Shown piece by piece: positions 9,212 through 17,337 of a stretch of DNA of 64,000 bases (positions within the stretch are counted from its first letter, which is position 1; the number at the start of each line of letters is the position of its first letter). Both the position numbers and the translations under genes were made by a program. The stretch comes from Bradyrhizobium sp. CSA207 (GTDB lineage Bacteria; Pseudomonadota; Alphaproteobacteria; Rhizobiales; Xanthobacteraceae), in NCBI RefSeq assembly GCF_029051685.1, contig NZ_JAACFT010000036.1, positions 1 through 64,000 on the forward strand. Direction: 5' to 3'. Below the pieces are notes generated by a model. It ran no database searches, was not told the origin of the DNA, and was given only the letters and a program-made list of their open reading frames with translations.

Positions 9212-11296
9212 ATGTCCATCGACGACAGGCCCACGCTTGGCATGCCCGATGACGATCCCTGGCTCTGGCTGGAGGAGATCGAAGGCCCGCGCGCGCTCGA
9301 TTTCGTCGAACGGCAGAACAGGGTGACGCTCGACAAATTCGGCGGCCCTGCGTTCGAACGCGACCGTGACACGCTCGCCGCGATCTACGACCGGCCCGAC
9401 AACATTCCCTATGTCAGCCGCCGCGGCACGCATCTTCATAATCTCTGGAAGGACGCTGCCAACCCGCGCGGCCTGTGGCGGCGGACCACTCTGGCGGAGT
9501 TTCGCAAAGCCAGCCCGGCGTGGGAGATCATGCTGGATATCGACCAGCTCGCGGCGCGCGAAGGCGAAGACTGGCTGCTGAGCTCGATCAGCTCGCAGCC
9601 GGGACAGTCGCAAGTCATCTTGAGCCTGTCGCGAGGCGGCAGCGACGCCGTCACCTTGCGGGAATTCGACGTCGACACGAAGAGCTTCGTCGCTGATGGC
9701 TTTGCGCTGCCGGAAGCCAAGGGCGGCGTCGACTGGCTCAATCCGGACACGCTGCTGCTGTCCAGTGCTCATGGCGAGGGCATGACAACGAGCTCTGGAT
9801 ATTCAAGGACCGTTCGGCTGTGGCGGCGCGGCCAGCCTGTGGATCAGGCGCAAATGATCTTCGAGACCACGGCCGATCATATGATGGTCTATGGCAGTGC
9901 CGACGACACCGGAGCAAAGCCGCGCACCTGGATCACCGACCAGATCGATTTCTTCAACTACGCCATCTGGCTGCGCGACGAAGCCGGCGCCACGAAAAAG
10001 CTGGACCTGCCGACGGGCATCTGGCTGCAAGCGCATGGCGACTGGTTCGCGATCAAGCTGCGCGAGGCCTGGTCGAGCGAAGGGCGAACCTATGCCGCTG
10101 ACGCCGTGCTCGGCATTTCGCTCCCGGCGTTCATGGCCGGCAGCCGCGACTTCACGCTGCTGTTCGAGCCCGGACCGCGACGCGCGCTACAAGGCTTCTT
10201 CTGGACCGCGGGCAAGCTGGTGCTCTCGATCCTCGACGAGCTCAGACCGCGCTTCGAGATCTGCACGCCGTCGACCAGGGGCTGGAGCCGCCAGACACTC
10301 GGCGGCCTTCCCGGCATCGGCGTTGTCGATGTCTGGCCGCTCGATCGTCATGCATCCGAGAGCAATGGCGATTTGCTCGCCAATGTGCAGGACCCGCTCA
10401 CGCCGCCGTCGCTGCTGTTGATCGAGCGCGGCGTGACAAGCCCCACCGTGCTGAAGCAGGCGCCGAGGACGTTCACCGCCGACGGTCTCGTGGTGACGCA
10501 GCACGAGGCGATCTCGATCGACGGCGAGCGCATACCTTATGTTCAGACCGGCCCTGCCGGCGAGACCGGCGATGCGCCGGTCTATATGACCGCCTATGGC
10601 GGCTTCGGGCTCGCGGTGAAGCCGTACTACAACGCCTCGCTCGGCAAGCTGTGGCTGGAGCGCGGCGGCACCGTCGTGCAGGCGAATTTGCGCGGCGGCG
10701 GCGAGTTCGGCACGCGCTGGCATGATGCCGGCCGGCTCGCCGGCAAGAAGCTGTCGCATGACGATTTTGCGGCCGTGGCCGCCGATCTCGTCCGCCGCGG
10801 CGTCACGAAAGCGAAGTGGATCGCCGCACAGGGCGGATCGAACGGCGGCATCCTGATCACCAACATGCTGGTGCGCTATCCAGAGCGTTTCGGCGCGCTG
10901 TTCTGCACCATCCCGCTGATCGACATGCGCCGCTACACCAAGCTGCTCGCGGGCGCGAGCTGGATCGCCGAATATGGCGATCCCGACAAGGCCGGGGAAT
11001 GGGAGTGGCTGAAGACCTACTCCGCCTATCACAACGCAAAACCCGGCCAGTCCTATCCGCCGATCCTGATCGCCACCACGCGGCGCGACGACCGTGTCCA
11101 TCCCGGTCACGCGCGCAAGATGGCCGCAAAGCTCCAGGCAATGGGCTACGAGGCCTGGTTCTACGAGCCGGCGGCGGGCGGCCACGGCTACGGCAAGGAC
11201 AACAAGGAGCGCGCCGGCTTCGAGGTGCTGGGTTATCAGTTCTTGACGGACAAGATCGGCTGGCGGGACGGCGAGGCCTGGGGCCTCCCGTCCTGA
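9212..11296 (+). CDS. Prolyl oligopeptidase-family serine peptidase
   Basis: A 694-aa S9-family peptidase. The N-terminal part is the beta-propeller (starts DPWLWLEEIEGPRALDFV, the typical S9A opening). The C-terminal alpha/beta-hydrolase domain carries the catalytic triad: Ser543 in GGSNGG, Asp627 in RRDDRVHPGHA, and His658 in AGGHGYG. The segment MTAYGGFG near residue 460 is the oxyanion-region motif. No signal peptide is seen, consistent with a cytoplasmic enzyme that cuts short peptides. The start at 9212 (MSIDD) is preferred because GGAG precedes it; an upstream in-frame ATG at 9152 is less likely. It is divergent from an MFS gene. Confidence 0.92.
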   Translation: MSIDDRPTLGMPDDDPWLWLEEIEGPRALDFVERQNRVTLDKFGGPAFERDRDTLAAIYDRPDNIPYVSRRGTHLHNLWKDAANPRGLWRRTTLAEFRKASPAWEIMLDIDQLAAREGEDWLLSSISSQPGQSQVILSLSRGGSDAVTLREFDVDTKSFVADGFALPEAKGGVDWLNPDTLLLSSAHGEGMTTSSGYSRTVRLWRRGQPVDQAQMIFETTADHMMVYGSADDTGAKPRTWITDQIDFFNYAIWLRDEAGATKKLDLPTGIWLQAHGDWFAIKLREAWSSEGRTYAADAVLGISLPAFMAGSRDFTLLFEPGPRRALQGFFWTAGKLVLSILDELRPRFEICTPSTRGWSRQTLGGLPGIGVVDVWPLDRHASESNGDLLANVQDPLTPPSLLLIERGVTSPTVLKQAPRTFTADGLVVTQHEAISIDGERIPYVQTGPAGETGDAPVYMTAYGGFGLAVKPYYNASLGKLWLERGGTVVQANLRGGGEFGTRWHDAGRLAGKKLSHDDFAAVAADLVRRGVTKAKWIAAQGGSNGGILITNMLVRYPERFGALFCTIPLIDMRRYTKLLAGASWIAEYGDPDKAGEWEWLKTYSAYHNAKPGQSYPPILIATTRRDDRVHPGHARKMAAKLQAMGYEAWFYEPAAGGHGYGKDNKERAGFEVLGYQFLTDKIGWRDGEAWGLPS

Positions 11297-11311
11297 GGTA
11301 CAGGAGCTTCG

Positions 11312-11430
11312 CGGCCATCCTTCGAGACGCCACTGCGCGGCTCCTCAGGATGAGGTCTCGTTTCGCGGCGAGATTTTAGACCCTCATGGCGAGGAGCGCC
11401 GCCTCACGGCGCGTCTCGAACCACGAGGCC
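11312..11430. repeat. CTCATGGTGAGG/CCTCAGGATGAGG repeat, copy 2
   Basis: It contains GCCATCCTTCGAGACGC, GGCTCCTCAGGATGAGG, CCCTCATGGCGAGGAGCG and GCGTCTCGAACCACGAGGCC. The order of halves is reversed relative to the copy at 3.56 kb. It fills the gap between convergent genes (peptidase and DUF938 methyltransferase) and may serve as the shared 3' structure. Confidence 0.85.
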
Positions 11431-11456
11431 GAGCAGGTTCGCAGCAACGCCGCCGC

Positions 11457-12131
11457 CTAACCCCGCTCAAACACCAGCACGAGATTGTTCGCGGGCATCT
11501 CGAGCGTGTCAATCAATGTGAGCCCCGCGCCTCGCGCCAGTTCCTCGACATCGCCGATGTCGCGCACGCCCCAGTCGGGATTGCCTTCGCGCAGCGAGGT
11601 GTCGAACACGGCATTGCTGAGCGCGGTGTGCTTGCCGTCGCGCTTGAACGGGCCGTAGAGGAACAGCTTGCCGTCGGCGCGCAAATAGCGGCCGGCGCCG
11701 GCGAACAGGCCCTTGGCCACATCCCATGGCGCGATGTGGATCACGTTGGCGCAGAACACGGCCGCGAGACTTGTCGGCCCCTGCCCGCTCTCGATCTCCG
11801 GACACCAGTGCGGATCGGACAGATCGATCCGCAGCGGCGAGCGGACGTTCGGCAGGCCGGAATGCACGCGCCAGGCCTCGATGCTCTTGAGGTGCCGCTG
11901 GTTGAGGTCACTCGGCCACCAGATCAGGCCGGGCGTATGGCGGGCGAAATGGACCACGTGCTGGCCAGTTCCGCTGCCGACCTCGACCACGTTGCCCGAG
12001 GTCCCGGCGAGGTGCTTTTCCAGGGCCGCCCAGATCGGCTCGTGATTGCGATGAAATGCCGGCGCATCAAGCCGCCCGTCCGGCTCGACCCGGCCGCCGT
12101 CCCTGCCAAATTCAACGACATAGTCAGCCAA
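11457..12131 (-). CDS. DUF938-family SAM-dependent methyltransferase
   Basis: About 224 aa. The glycine-rich SAM site NVVEVGSGTGQHVVHFA and the DUF938 hallmarks (PAFHRNHEPIW near the N-terminus, VFCANVIHIAPW in the middle, LYGPFKRDGKHT later) are clear. The substrate of this family is unknown. A longer frame reaches 12233, but its first ~34 codons look non-coding; the TTG at 12131, with GGGGA six bases upstream, gives LADYVVEFGRDGGR, where the family normally begins. It diverges from the sox operon across a 260-base gap and could share control with it, which is only positional evidence. Confidence 0.82.
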   Translation of the reverse strand: MADYVVEFGRDGGRVEPDGRLDAPAFHRNHEPIWAALEKHLAGTSGNVVEVGSGTGQHVVHFARHTPGLIWWPSDLNQRHLKSIEAWRVHSGLPNVRSPLRIDLSDPHWCPEIESGQGPTSLAAVFCANVIHIAPWDVAKGLFAGAGRYLRADGKLFLYGPFKRDGKHTALSNAVFDTSLREGNPDWGVRDIGDVEELARGAGLTLIDTLEMPANNLVLVFERG

Positions 12132-12364
12132 TTTGAGGTCCCCTGAAAACTGGAGAACGAAGATGAAAACTCGATGAGCGCCCGAACGCTCCAAAATCAC
12201 CGGCCTGCGCTCAAGGACCGAATCCCCGAACAAATAATCTCTTTAGTTGTAATGCGGAAGATATTAACTCCATTTTGGCGCGCGCATAGTCTTGATTGTC
12301 AGGCGATGCCCTTTGTGCTTTGGAACGCTCCTGTTTCCGCCAACGAGATCATCGACATAACGTC

Positions 12365-12390
12365 TTGGAACGACGCCTTGGAATGACGCC
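12365..12390 (+). repeat. 13-bp tandem duplication abutting the soxX start codon
   Basis: TTGGAACGACGCC is followed directly by TTGGAATGACGCC (one mismatch), then by TTG, the soxX start. The second copy supplies the GGA that could act as a weak ribosome site. A TAA at 12358 closes the soxX frame upstream, so the duplication lies wholly in the leader. Confidence 0.8.
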
Positions 12391-12744
12391 TTGACCGCCC
12401 TGTCCTGGAAGCCCCTGCTGTTCATGCTGGCCATCGTCGCCGGCCTCGCCGCGAGCCCGGCGCTGGCGCAATCCACTGTGACCGACGGCCAAAAACTCGC
12501 CTTCGACCGCGGCAAGGGCAATTGCCTGACCTGCCATGTCATCAAGGGCGGCGACCTGCCGGGAACGATCGGGCCGGAGCTGAAGGACATCAAGGCGAAA
12601 TACCCCGACCGCAACGACCTGGTCGCGATCCTGTTCGACGAGACCAAGCGCAACCCGCAGTCGATGATGCCACCGTTCGGCCGGAACCGGATTTTGACCG
12701 AACAGGAGATCAGCGCGATCGTCGATTTCCTGCAAACCCTGTGA
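12391..12744 (+). CDS. soxX: SoxX, monoheme cytochrome c of the thiosulfate-oxidising SoxAX complex
   Basis: A 117-aa periplasmic c-type cytochrome. Residues 1-26 form a signal peptide ending in ALA. The haem site is Cys45-Leu-Thr-Cys48-His49; the distal axial ligand should be Met92 or Met93 in SMMPPFG. With SoxA it joins thiosulfate oxidatively to the SoxY carrier and passes on electrons. The frame has no ATG; it must begin at TTG 12391, directly after a 13-bp tandem duplication with a GGA-type ribosome site. It is first in a tightly packed sox operon and precedes soxY by 35 bases. Confidence 0.93.
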   Translation: MTALSWKPLLFMLAIVAGLAASPALAQSTVTDGQKLAFDRGKGNCLTCHVIKGGDLPGTIGPELKDIKAKYPDRNDLVAILFDETKRNPQSMMPPFGRNRILTEQEISAIVDFLQTL

Positions 12745-12779
12745 CGGCCGGCCAAGGGACCGACCAGGAGAGATTTGAG

Positions 12780-13262
12780 ATGCACAAACCCCCTCTCGCG
12801 ACGCGGCGCCTGATCCTTCAGGGCGCAGCCTCGGTCGCGCTGCTCGGCCTCGGCAATCTGCCGTTCGCAGCCCCCGCGCGCGCCGCGGCCAATGACAAAT
12901 ATCCGGAAGAGGCGTTCAAGCAGAAGGGCGAGGCGGACGCGATCAAGGCGCTCTATGGCAGGAACGCCGAACCCTCCGACAAGGTCAAGTTAGATGCGCC
13001 CGAGATCGCCGAGAACGGCGGCGTGGTGCCGATCTCGGTGACGACGACGCTCGACAAGGTGACCTCGATCTCGTTCTTCGTGGCGGAGAATCCGAATGCG
13101 CTCGCAGCTTCCTACAGGATTCCTGACGGCACGATGGCGAGTGTCGCCAACCGCCTGAAGATGGCCAAGACCACCAACGTGACCGCGATCGTGGAAGCCG
13201 ACGGCAAGCTCTACAGCGCGACCAAGGAAGTGAAAGTCACCGTCGGCGGCTGCGGCGGTTAA
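12780..13262 (+). CDS. soxY: SoxY, sulfur-carrier subunit
   Basis: A 160-aa periplasmic protein whose C-terminus is GGCGG; Cys158 on this flexible arm is the site to which thiosulfate sulfur is attached and carried between Sox enzymes. The N-terminus has a twin-arginine-like signal (TRRLILQGAASVALLGLG, cleavage near ARAAA), consistent with Tat export together with its partner SoxZ. The core immunoglobulin-like domain follows. The start at 12780 is set by AGGAGAG upstream; longer open frame before it overlaps soxX and is not coding. Confidence 0.96.
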   Translation: MHKPPLATRRLILQGAASVALLGLGNLPFAAPARAAANDKYPEEAFKQKGEADAIKALYGRNAEPSDKVKLDAPEIAENGGVVPISVTTTLDKVTSISFFVAENPNALAASYRIPDGTMASVANRLKMAKTTNVTAIVEADGKLYSATKEVKVTVGGCGG

Positions 13263-13277
13263 GGGAGGAAGTTCGAG

Positions 13278-13589
13278 ATGGCATCCAGCATTCGCGTCCG
13301 CGCCACCGCCAACGGCGACATCACCGAGGTGCAGGCGCTGATCCAGCACCCGATGGATACCGGCTTCGTCAAGGACTCCAAGGGCGAACTGATCCCGGCG
13401 CATTTCATCCAGGAGCTGAAGTTCGAATGTAACGGCAAGGACGTCTTCGTCGCCGAATGGGGCACCGCGGTTTCCAAAGACCCCTACGTCAAGTTCAGCT
13501 TCAAGGGGGCCAAGAAGGGCGACGACCTCAAGGTTTCCTGGACCGACAACAAGGGTGTGTCGGATACGACCACCGCGAAGATTTCGTGA
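13278..13589 (+). CDS. soxZ: SoxZ, partner of the SoxY sulfur carrier
   Basis: A 103-aa immunoglobulin-like protein without a signal peptide, as expected for SoxZ, which is exported bound to SoxY. It has IRVRATANGDITEVQALIQHPMDTG at the start, HFIQELKFECNGKDVF in the middle and VSWTDNKGVSDTT at the end, all typical of the family. It lies 15 bases after soxY with GGGAGGAAG as ribosome site, and its stop overlaps the soxA start (ATGA), suggesting translational coupling. Confidence 0.96.
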   Translation: MASSIRVRATANGDITEVQALIQHPMDTGFVKDSKGELIPAHFIQELKFECNGKDVFVAEWGTAVSKDPYVKFSFKGAKKGDDLKVSWTDNKGVSDTTTAKIS

Positions 13590-14452
13590 TGACACGGCGC
13601 GCTGCGATCCTTCTCGGTTCAGCCTTCGTCGCGCTCGCGGCGCTTGCGTTTGCGTCCCCGCGCGTGGTCGCAGCAGACAAGGTCGACCCTGTCGCCGACG
13701 CAAAAGCGTTCCAGAACTTCTTCTTCCAGAAGTTTCCGAACGTGAGGCACGAGGATTTCGTCAACGGTCCTTATTCCATGAACGAGGACATGAAGCGGCA
13801 ATGGCGGGAGAAGGAGGAATTCCCGCCCTACGAGTTCGCGCTCGATGCCGGCAAGGAGATGTTCGCGACGCCGTTCAAGAACGGCAAGACCTATGCCGAT
13901 TGCTTCCCGAACGGCGGCATCGGCATCCGCCAGAACTATCCTTACTTTGACGAGAAGGAAGGCAAGGTCGTCACGCTGGAGCTCGCGCTCAACCGCTGCC
14001 GCGAGGCCAATGGCGAAGCGCCCTATTCCTACGTCAAGGACGAGATGGCCTCGCTGACCGCCTACATGGCCTTCACCTCGCGCGGCAAGCCGATGGACAT
14101 CAAGATCCCGGACGATCCGCGTGCACTGGCGGCGTTCGAGAACGGCAAGCGCTATTTCTACACCCGGCGCGGTCAGATGAACTTCTCCTGTGCCAGTTGC
14201 CACGTGCAGAGCCCGGGCGAGCGCATCCGCGCCGAGATCCTGGCGCCGGCACTCGGCATCCTGAACGCGATGCCGATCTACCGCTCCGAATGGAGCGGCA
14301 TGGGCACGACCAGCCGCCGCTTCATCACCTGCAACAGCCAGACCCGCGCGGTTCCGCTGGAACCGCAGGCGGATGAATATCGCGACGTCGAGTATTTCCT
14401 CTCCTACGTCGCCAACGGCCTGCCGATTTCCGGACCGGGAGCGCGGCCATGA
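13589..14452 (+). CDS. soxA: SoxA, single-haem type, catalytic subunit of SoxAX
   Basis: A 287-aa periplasmic cytochrome subunit with a signal peptide (residues 1-29, ending VVAA). The catalytic-haem site is Cys201-Ala-Ser-Cys204-His205, and the axial persulfide cysteine is Cys248 in ITCNSQ. The N-terminal haem site of diheme SoxA is absent: only Cys105 (YADCFPNG) and Cys137 (NRCREANG) remain, positioned as in single-haem SoxA where they form a disulfide. The ATG overlaps the soxZ stop. The longer frame from 13457 overlaps soxZ and is not real. It is followed by a small gene overlapping by four bases. Confidence 0.95.
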   Translation: MTRRAAILLGSAFVALAALAFASPRVVAADKVDPVADAKAFQNFFFQKFPNVRHEDFVNGPYSMNEDMKRQWREKEEFPPYEFALDAGKEMFATPFKNGKTYADCFPNGGIGIRQNYPYFDEKEGKVVTLELALNRCREANGEAPYSYVKDEMASLTAYMAFTSRGKPMDIKIPDDPRALAAFENGKRYFYTRRGQMNFSCASCHVQSPGERIRAEILAPALGILNAMPIYRSEWSGMGTTSRRFITCNSQTRAVPLEPQADEYRDVEYFLSYVANGLPISGPGARP

Positions 14453-14754
14453 AGCGGTCACTTCCCATCGCCATGCTGCTCGCGCTGAGCTTCGCGCCAC
14501 CCGCGCGCGCGGCAACCGAGGCGGACTACAAGGCGGCCTATGTCGCCGCAGAAGCCGCATCGAAGGAGGCGGCCGCCTTGCGCCACCAGTGGACCACGAC
14601 CGTCTCGACGCTGGCCACGGCCAGGAAAGCCGCCGACGGCGGCGATTTCGATCGTGCATTTGCCGCGGCGAAAGAGGCCGAGGCGCTGGCGAAGGCATCG
14701 ATCTTCCAGGCCACGTCTGAAAAAGAGGCCTGGAAAACGATGGAAATCCGCTAG
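14449..14754 (+). CDS. Small periplasmic SoxXA-binding (SoxK/SAXB-like) protein
   Basis: A 101-aa exported protein: signal peptide 1-21 (ending ARAA), then a lysine/alanine-rich helical body, ending in EAWKTMEIR. No cofactor motif is visible. Size, signal, composition and its place between soxA and soxB match SoxK/SAXB proteins, which bind SoxAX and raise its activity. Its ATG overlaps the soxA stop by four bases. The name rests on context and general resemblance, so the soxK symbol is withheld. Confidence 0.7.
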   Translation: MKRSLPIAMLLALSFAPPARAATEADYKAAYVAAEAASKEAAALRHQWTTTVSTLATARKAADGGDFDRAFAAAKEAEALAKASIFQATSEKEAWKTMEIR

Positions 14755-14808
14755 ACTGTTCCTCAGTGGAACTGTCTTTGCGATCATTGAGGGCGCGTCG
14801 AGTTCGAG

Positions 14809-16563
14809 ATGGCCATCCGCCGCCGCGATTTCCTGAAGAGTGTAGGCATTGCCGCCGTCTCGGCCGGGCTGCCGCGGCTTGCCCGCGGCGCTGACGCTGC
14901 GAGCATCTACGACATCGAGCGCTCCGGCAACGCGCGGATCCTGCACATCACCGATACGCATGCGCAGCTCAACCCGGTCTATTTTCGCGAGCCAAGCGTC
15001 AATATCGGCATCGGCCAGATGATGGGACAGCCGCCGCACCTGGTCGGCCGCGCCTTCCTCGACCGGTTCGGAATCCGGCCCGACAGCGCCGATGCCTATG
15101 CCTTCACCTGCTTCGAGTTCGAGAAGTTCGCCGCCCGCTTCGGCAAGCTCGGCGGCTTTGCCCATCTGAAGACGCTGGTCGACCGCCTGCGCAGCGACGC
15201 CGGCGAGAAGCACACCCTGCTCGTGGATGGCGGCGATCTCTGGCAAGGCACTGGCCTTGCCAATACCATGCAGGGCCGCGACATGGTCGAGGTCGCCAAC
15301 CTGCTCGGCATCGAGGCGATGACCGGGCATTGGGAATTCACCTTTGGCGAGCAGGTGCTGCGGGACAATCTCGAGCGCTTCAAGGGCGAGTTTCTGGCGC
15401 AAAACGTCTTCCTGACCGAGGAAGCCGCCTTCAACGACGCTCAAGCCTTCGACAAGGCGACGGGCCGCGTGTTCAAGCCGTCGATCATCAAGGAGCTCGG
15501 CGGCCATCGCGTCGCGATCATCGGCCAGGCCTTTCCTTACGTGCCGATCGCGCATCCAAAGCGGTTCACGCCGGACTGGACTTTCGGCATCCGCGAGGAG
15601 GAATTGCAGAAGCATGTCGACGTGTTGCGCGGACACGACAAGGTCGATGCCGTCGTCCTGCTGTCGCATAACGGCATGGATGTCGACCTCAAGCTCGCAA
15701 GCCGCGTCACCGGCATCGACGTCATTCTCGGCGGCCACACCCACGACGCGATCCCGCAGCCGGTCGCGGTGAAGAATGCGGGCGGCACCACGCTCGTGAC
15801 CAATGCCGGATCCAACGGGAAATTCCTAGGCGTGCTCGATCTCGCGCTCGACAAGGGCAAGGTCAGCGACGTCAGGTATCATCTGCTGCCCATCTATTCC
15901 GAACTGCTCAAGCCCGATCCTGGGATGGCCGAGCTGATCGGCCGGCTGCGCGCGCCGTACGCGGCGGACTGGTTGGAGAAGATCGCCACGCCGGACCGCC
16001 TGCTCTATCGGCGCGGAAATTTTTCCGGGCCCGTCGACGAGCTGATCTGCACCGCTTTGCGCAGCGAACTCGATGCCGAGATTGCGCTGTCGCCGGGCTT
16101 CCGCTGGGGTGTCACCTTGCTGTCCGGCCAGGGGTTGACCATGGAGGACGTGCTCGCGCAAACAGCGATCAGCTATCCCGAGACGTACGTGCAGGAGATG
16201 ACGGGCGGCCAGATCAAGGACGTGCTGGAAGACGTCTGCGACAACCTCTTCAACGCCGATCCCTATTATCAGCAGGGTGGCGACATGGTTCGCGCCGGCG
16301 GCCTTGCCTATACCTGCACGCCGACGGCCGCGATCGGCAGCCGCATCTCCGAGCTGAAGCTCGGCAACGGAAAGTCGCTCGACGCAAACCATCGCTACAA
16401 GGTCGCCGGCTGGGCGTCGGTCAACGGCCAGCAGGGCGCGCCGGTGTGGGATGTCGTCGGCAAATATCTCCGCTCGGGCCGGTTGATGCCGCCGGAGCGG
16501 CTCGGCTCCGGCGTCACGCTCAGGGGTGTCGAAGACAACCCGGGCATTGCAGGACAGGGATGA
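14809..16563 (+). CDS. soxB: SoxB, dimanganese thiosulfohydrolase
   Basis: A 584-aa periplasmic enzyme releasing sulfate from SoxY-bound thiosulfonate. The Tat signal RRRDFLKSVGIAAVS is at the N-terminus. The metallophosphatase-like core shows ITDTHAQLNPVYF (metal ligands near residue 46), DGGDLWQGTGLANTMQG, GHWEFTFG in place of the nucleotidase GNHEFD, LSHNGMDVDLK and GGHTHDAIPQP. The C-terminal 5'-nucleotidase-like domain follows. Length and motif order match SoxB. It lies 54 bases after the SoxK-like gene, with the next gene overlapping its stop. Confidence 0.96.
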   Translation: MAIRRRDFLKSVGIAAVSAGLPRLARGADAASIYDIERSGNARILHITDTHAQLNPVYFREPSVNIGIGQMMGQPPHLVGRAFLDRFGIRPDSADAYAFTCFEFEKFAARFGKLGGFAHLKTLVDRLRSDAGEKHTLLVDGGDLWQGTGLANTMQGRDMVEVANLLGIEAMTGHWEFTFGEQVLRDNLERFKGEFLAQNVFLTEEAAFNDAQAFDKATGRVFKPSIIKELGGHRVAIIGQAFPYVPIAHPKRFTPDWTFGIREEELQKHVDVLRGHDKVDAVVLLSHNGMDVDLKLASRVTGIDVILGGHTHDAIPQPVAVKNAGGTTLVTNAGSNGKFLGVLDLALDKGKVSDVRYHLLPIYSELLKPDPGMAELIGRLRAPYAADWLEKIATPDRLLYRRGNFSGPVDELICTALRSELDAEIALSPGFRWGVTLLSGQGLTMEDVLAQTAISYPETYVQEMTGGQIKDVLEDVCDNLFNADPYYQQGGDMVRAGGLAYTCTPTAAIGSRISELKLGNGKSLDANHRYKVAGWASVNGQQGAPVWDVVGKYLRSGRLMPPERLGSGVTLRGVEDNPGIAGQG

Positions 16564-17018
16564 CGCGTTCGCAAAAATTTGGCGCGATGATGCTGACGCT
16601 GTTGGCCTGGACGGTGATCGCACCGGCTTCGGCCCAGCAGGTGCCGCTCCAGGACAAGCCGTTCGCCGAGCACAAGGTCGTGCTCCAGCTCTCCGACGGC
16701 GATGCGAAGAAGCAGGCGCTGGTGCTCAGCGTCGCCAACAACCTGTTGAAGGCTTACGATCCCGACAAGGTCGCGATCGAGGTCGTGGCCTTCGGCCCCG
16801 GCATCGATCTCTTGCTTGCCGGCAACGACCGCCGCAAGCAGGTCGAAAGCCTGATCGCACAGGGCGTGCGCTTCGACATCTGCCTCAACACCGTCGACAC
16901 CATCGAGCGGGAAACGGGAAAGCGGCCGGAGTTCATTCCTGCGGCCACGCCGGTGCAGGTCGGCGTGGGGCAGATCCTGTCTTTGGCGGAGAATGGCTAT
17001 ACGGTGGTGCGGCCGTAA
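16560..17018 (+). CDS. Exported DsrE-family protein at the end of the sox operon
   Basis: A 152-aa protein with a signal peptide (residues 1-25, ending ASAQQ) and a DsrE/F-like fold: HKVVLQLSDGDAKKQALVLSV, then a Cys-containing FDICLNTV near residue 113 and a typical VQVGVGQILSLAENGYTVVRP end. DsrE-type proteins bind or relay sulfur. Its ATG overlaps the soxB stop codon (ATGA), so it is certainly expressed with the sox genes. Export is unusual for classical cytoplasmic DsrE, pointing to a periplasmic sulfur-binding or delivery role, which is inference. Confidence 0.82.
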   Translation: MTRSQKFGAMMLTLLAWTVIAPASAQQVPLQDKPFAEHKVVLQLSDGDAKKQALVLSVANNLLKAYDPDKVAIEVVAFGPGIDLLLAGNDRRKQVESLIAQGVRFDICLNTVDTIERETGKRPEFIPAATPVQVGVGQILSLAENGYTVVRP

Positions 17019-17337
17019 TCTCTCCGCCAGTCATGAAGGCTGTCGTGTGGGATGCTTTGCCGAGCGCCGCCGGCCTTCATGGTTCGAGACGCGCCGTAAG
17101 GGCGGCGCTCCTCACCATGAGGGTCTAGGATTTCCCGCGAACAAGACCTCATCCTGAGGAGCCCGCCAACATCGGGCGTCTCGAAGGATGGGCCACAAAG
17201 GCGCGGCCTCCCACGGCCGCCGGGATCGACACTTACGTAAAATAATATTCCCTATTTTCCTCTCCACACAGTGACTTGCTTCTCTTTTTAACCCGTGGCG
17301 TAGTAGAAACCTGAATCAGTTCGCGCCGGGTGTTGCC
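17019..17337. other. 319-base intergenic region with repeat and AT-rich leader
   Basis: No gene is seen. The first two thirds hold a copy of the CTCATGGTGAGG repeat (17072-17194). The rest is distinctly AT-rich for this genome, including TTACGTAAAATAATATT near 17233-17250 and a CTTCTCTTTTTAACC tract near 17280, and probably contains the promoter and operator of the persulfide-dioxygenase gene. Confidence 0.55.
17072..17194. repeat. CTCATGGTGAGG/CCTCAGGATGAGG repeat, copy 3
   Basis: It contains GGCCTTCATGGTTCGAGACG, GCGCTCCTCACCATGAGGG, CCTCATCCTGAGGAGC and GGCGTCTCGAAGGATGGGCC. The two halves pair through GGTTCGAGACG and CGTCTCGAA. It marks the end of the sox operon. Confidence 0.85.
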
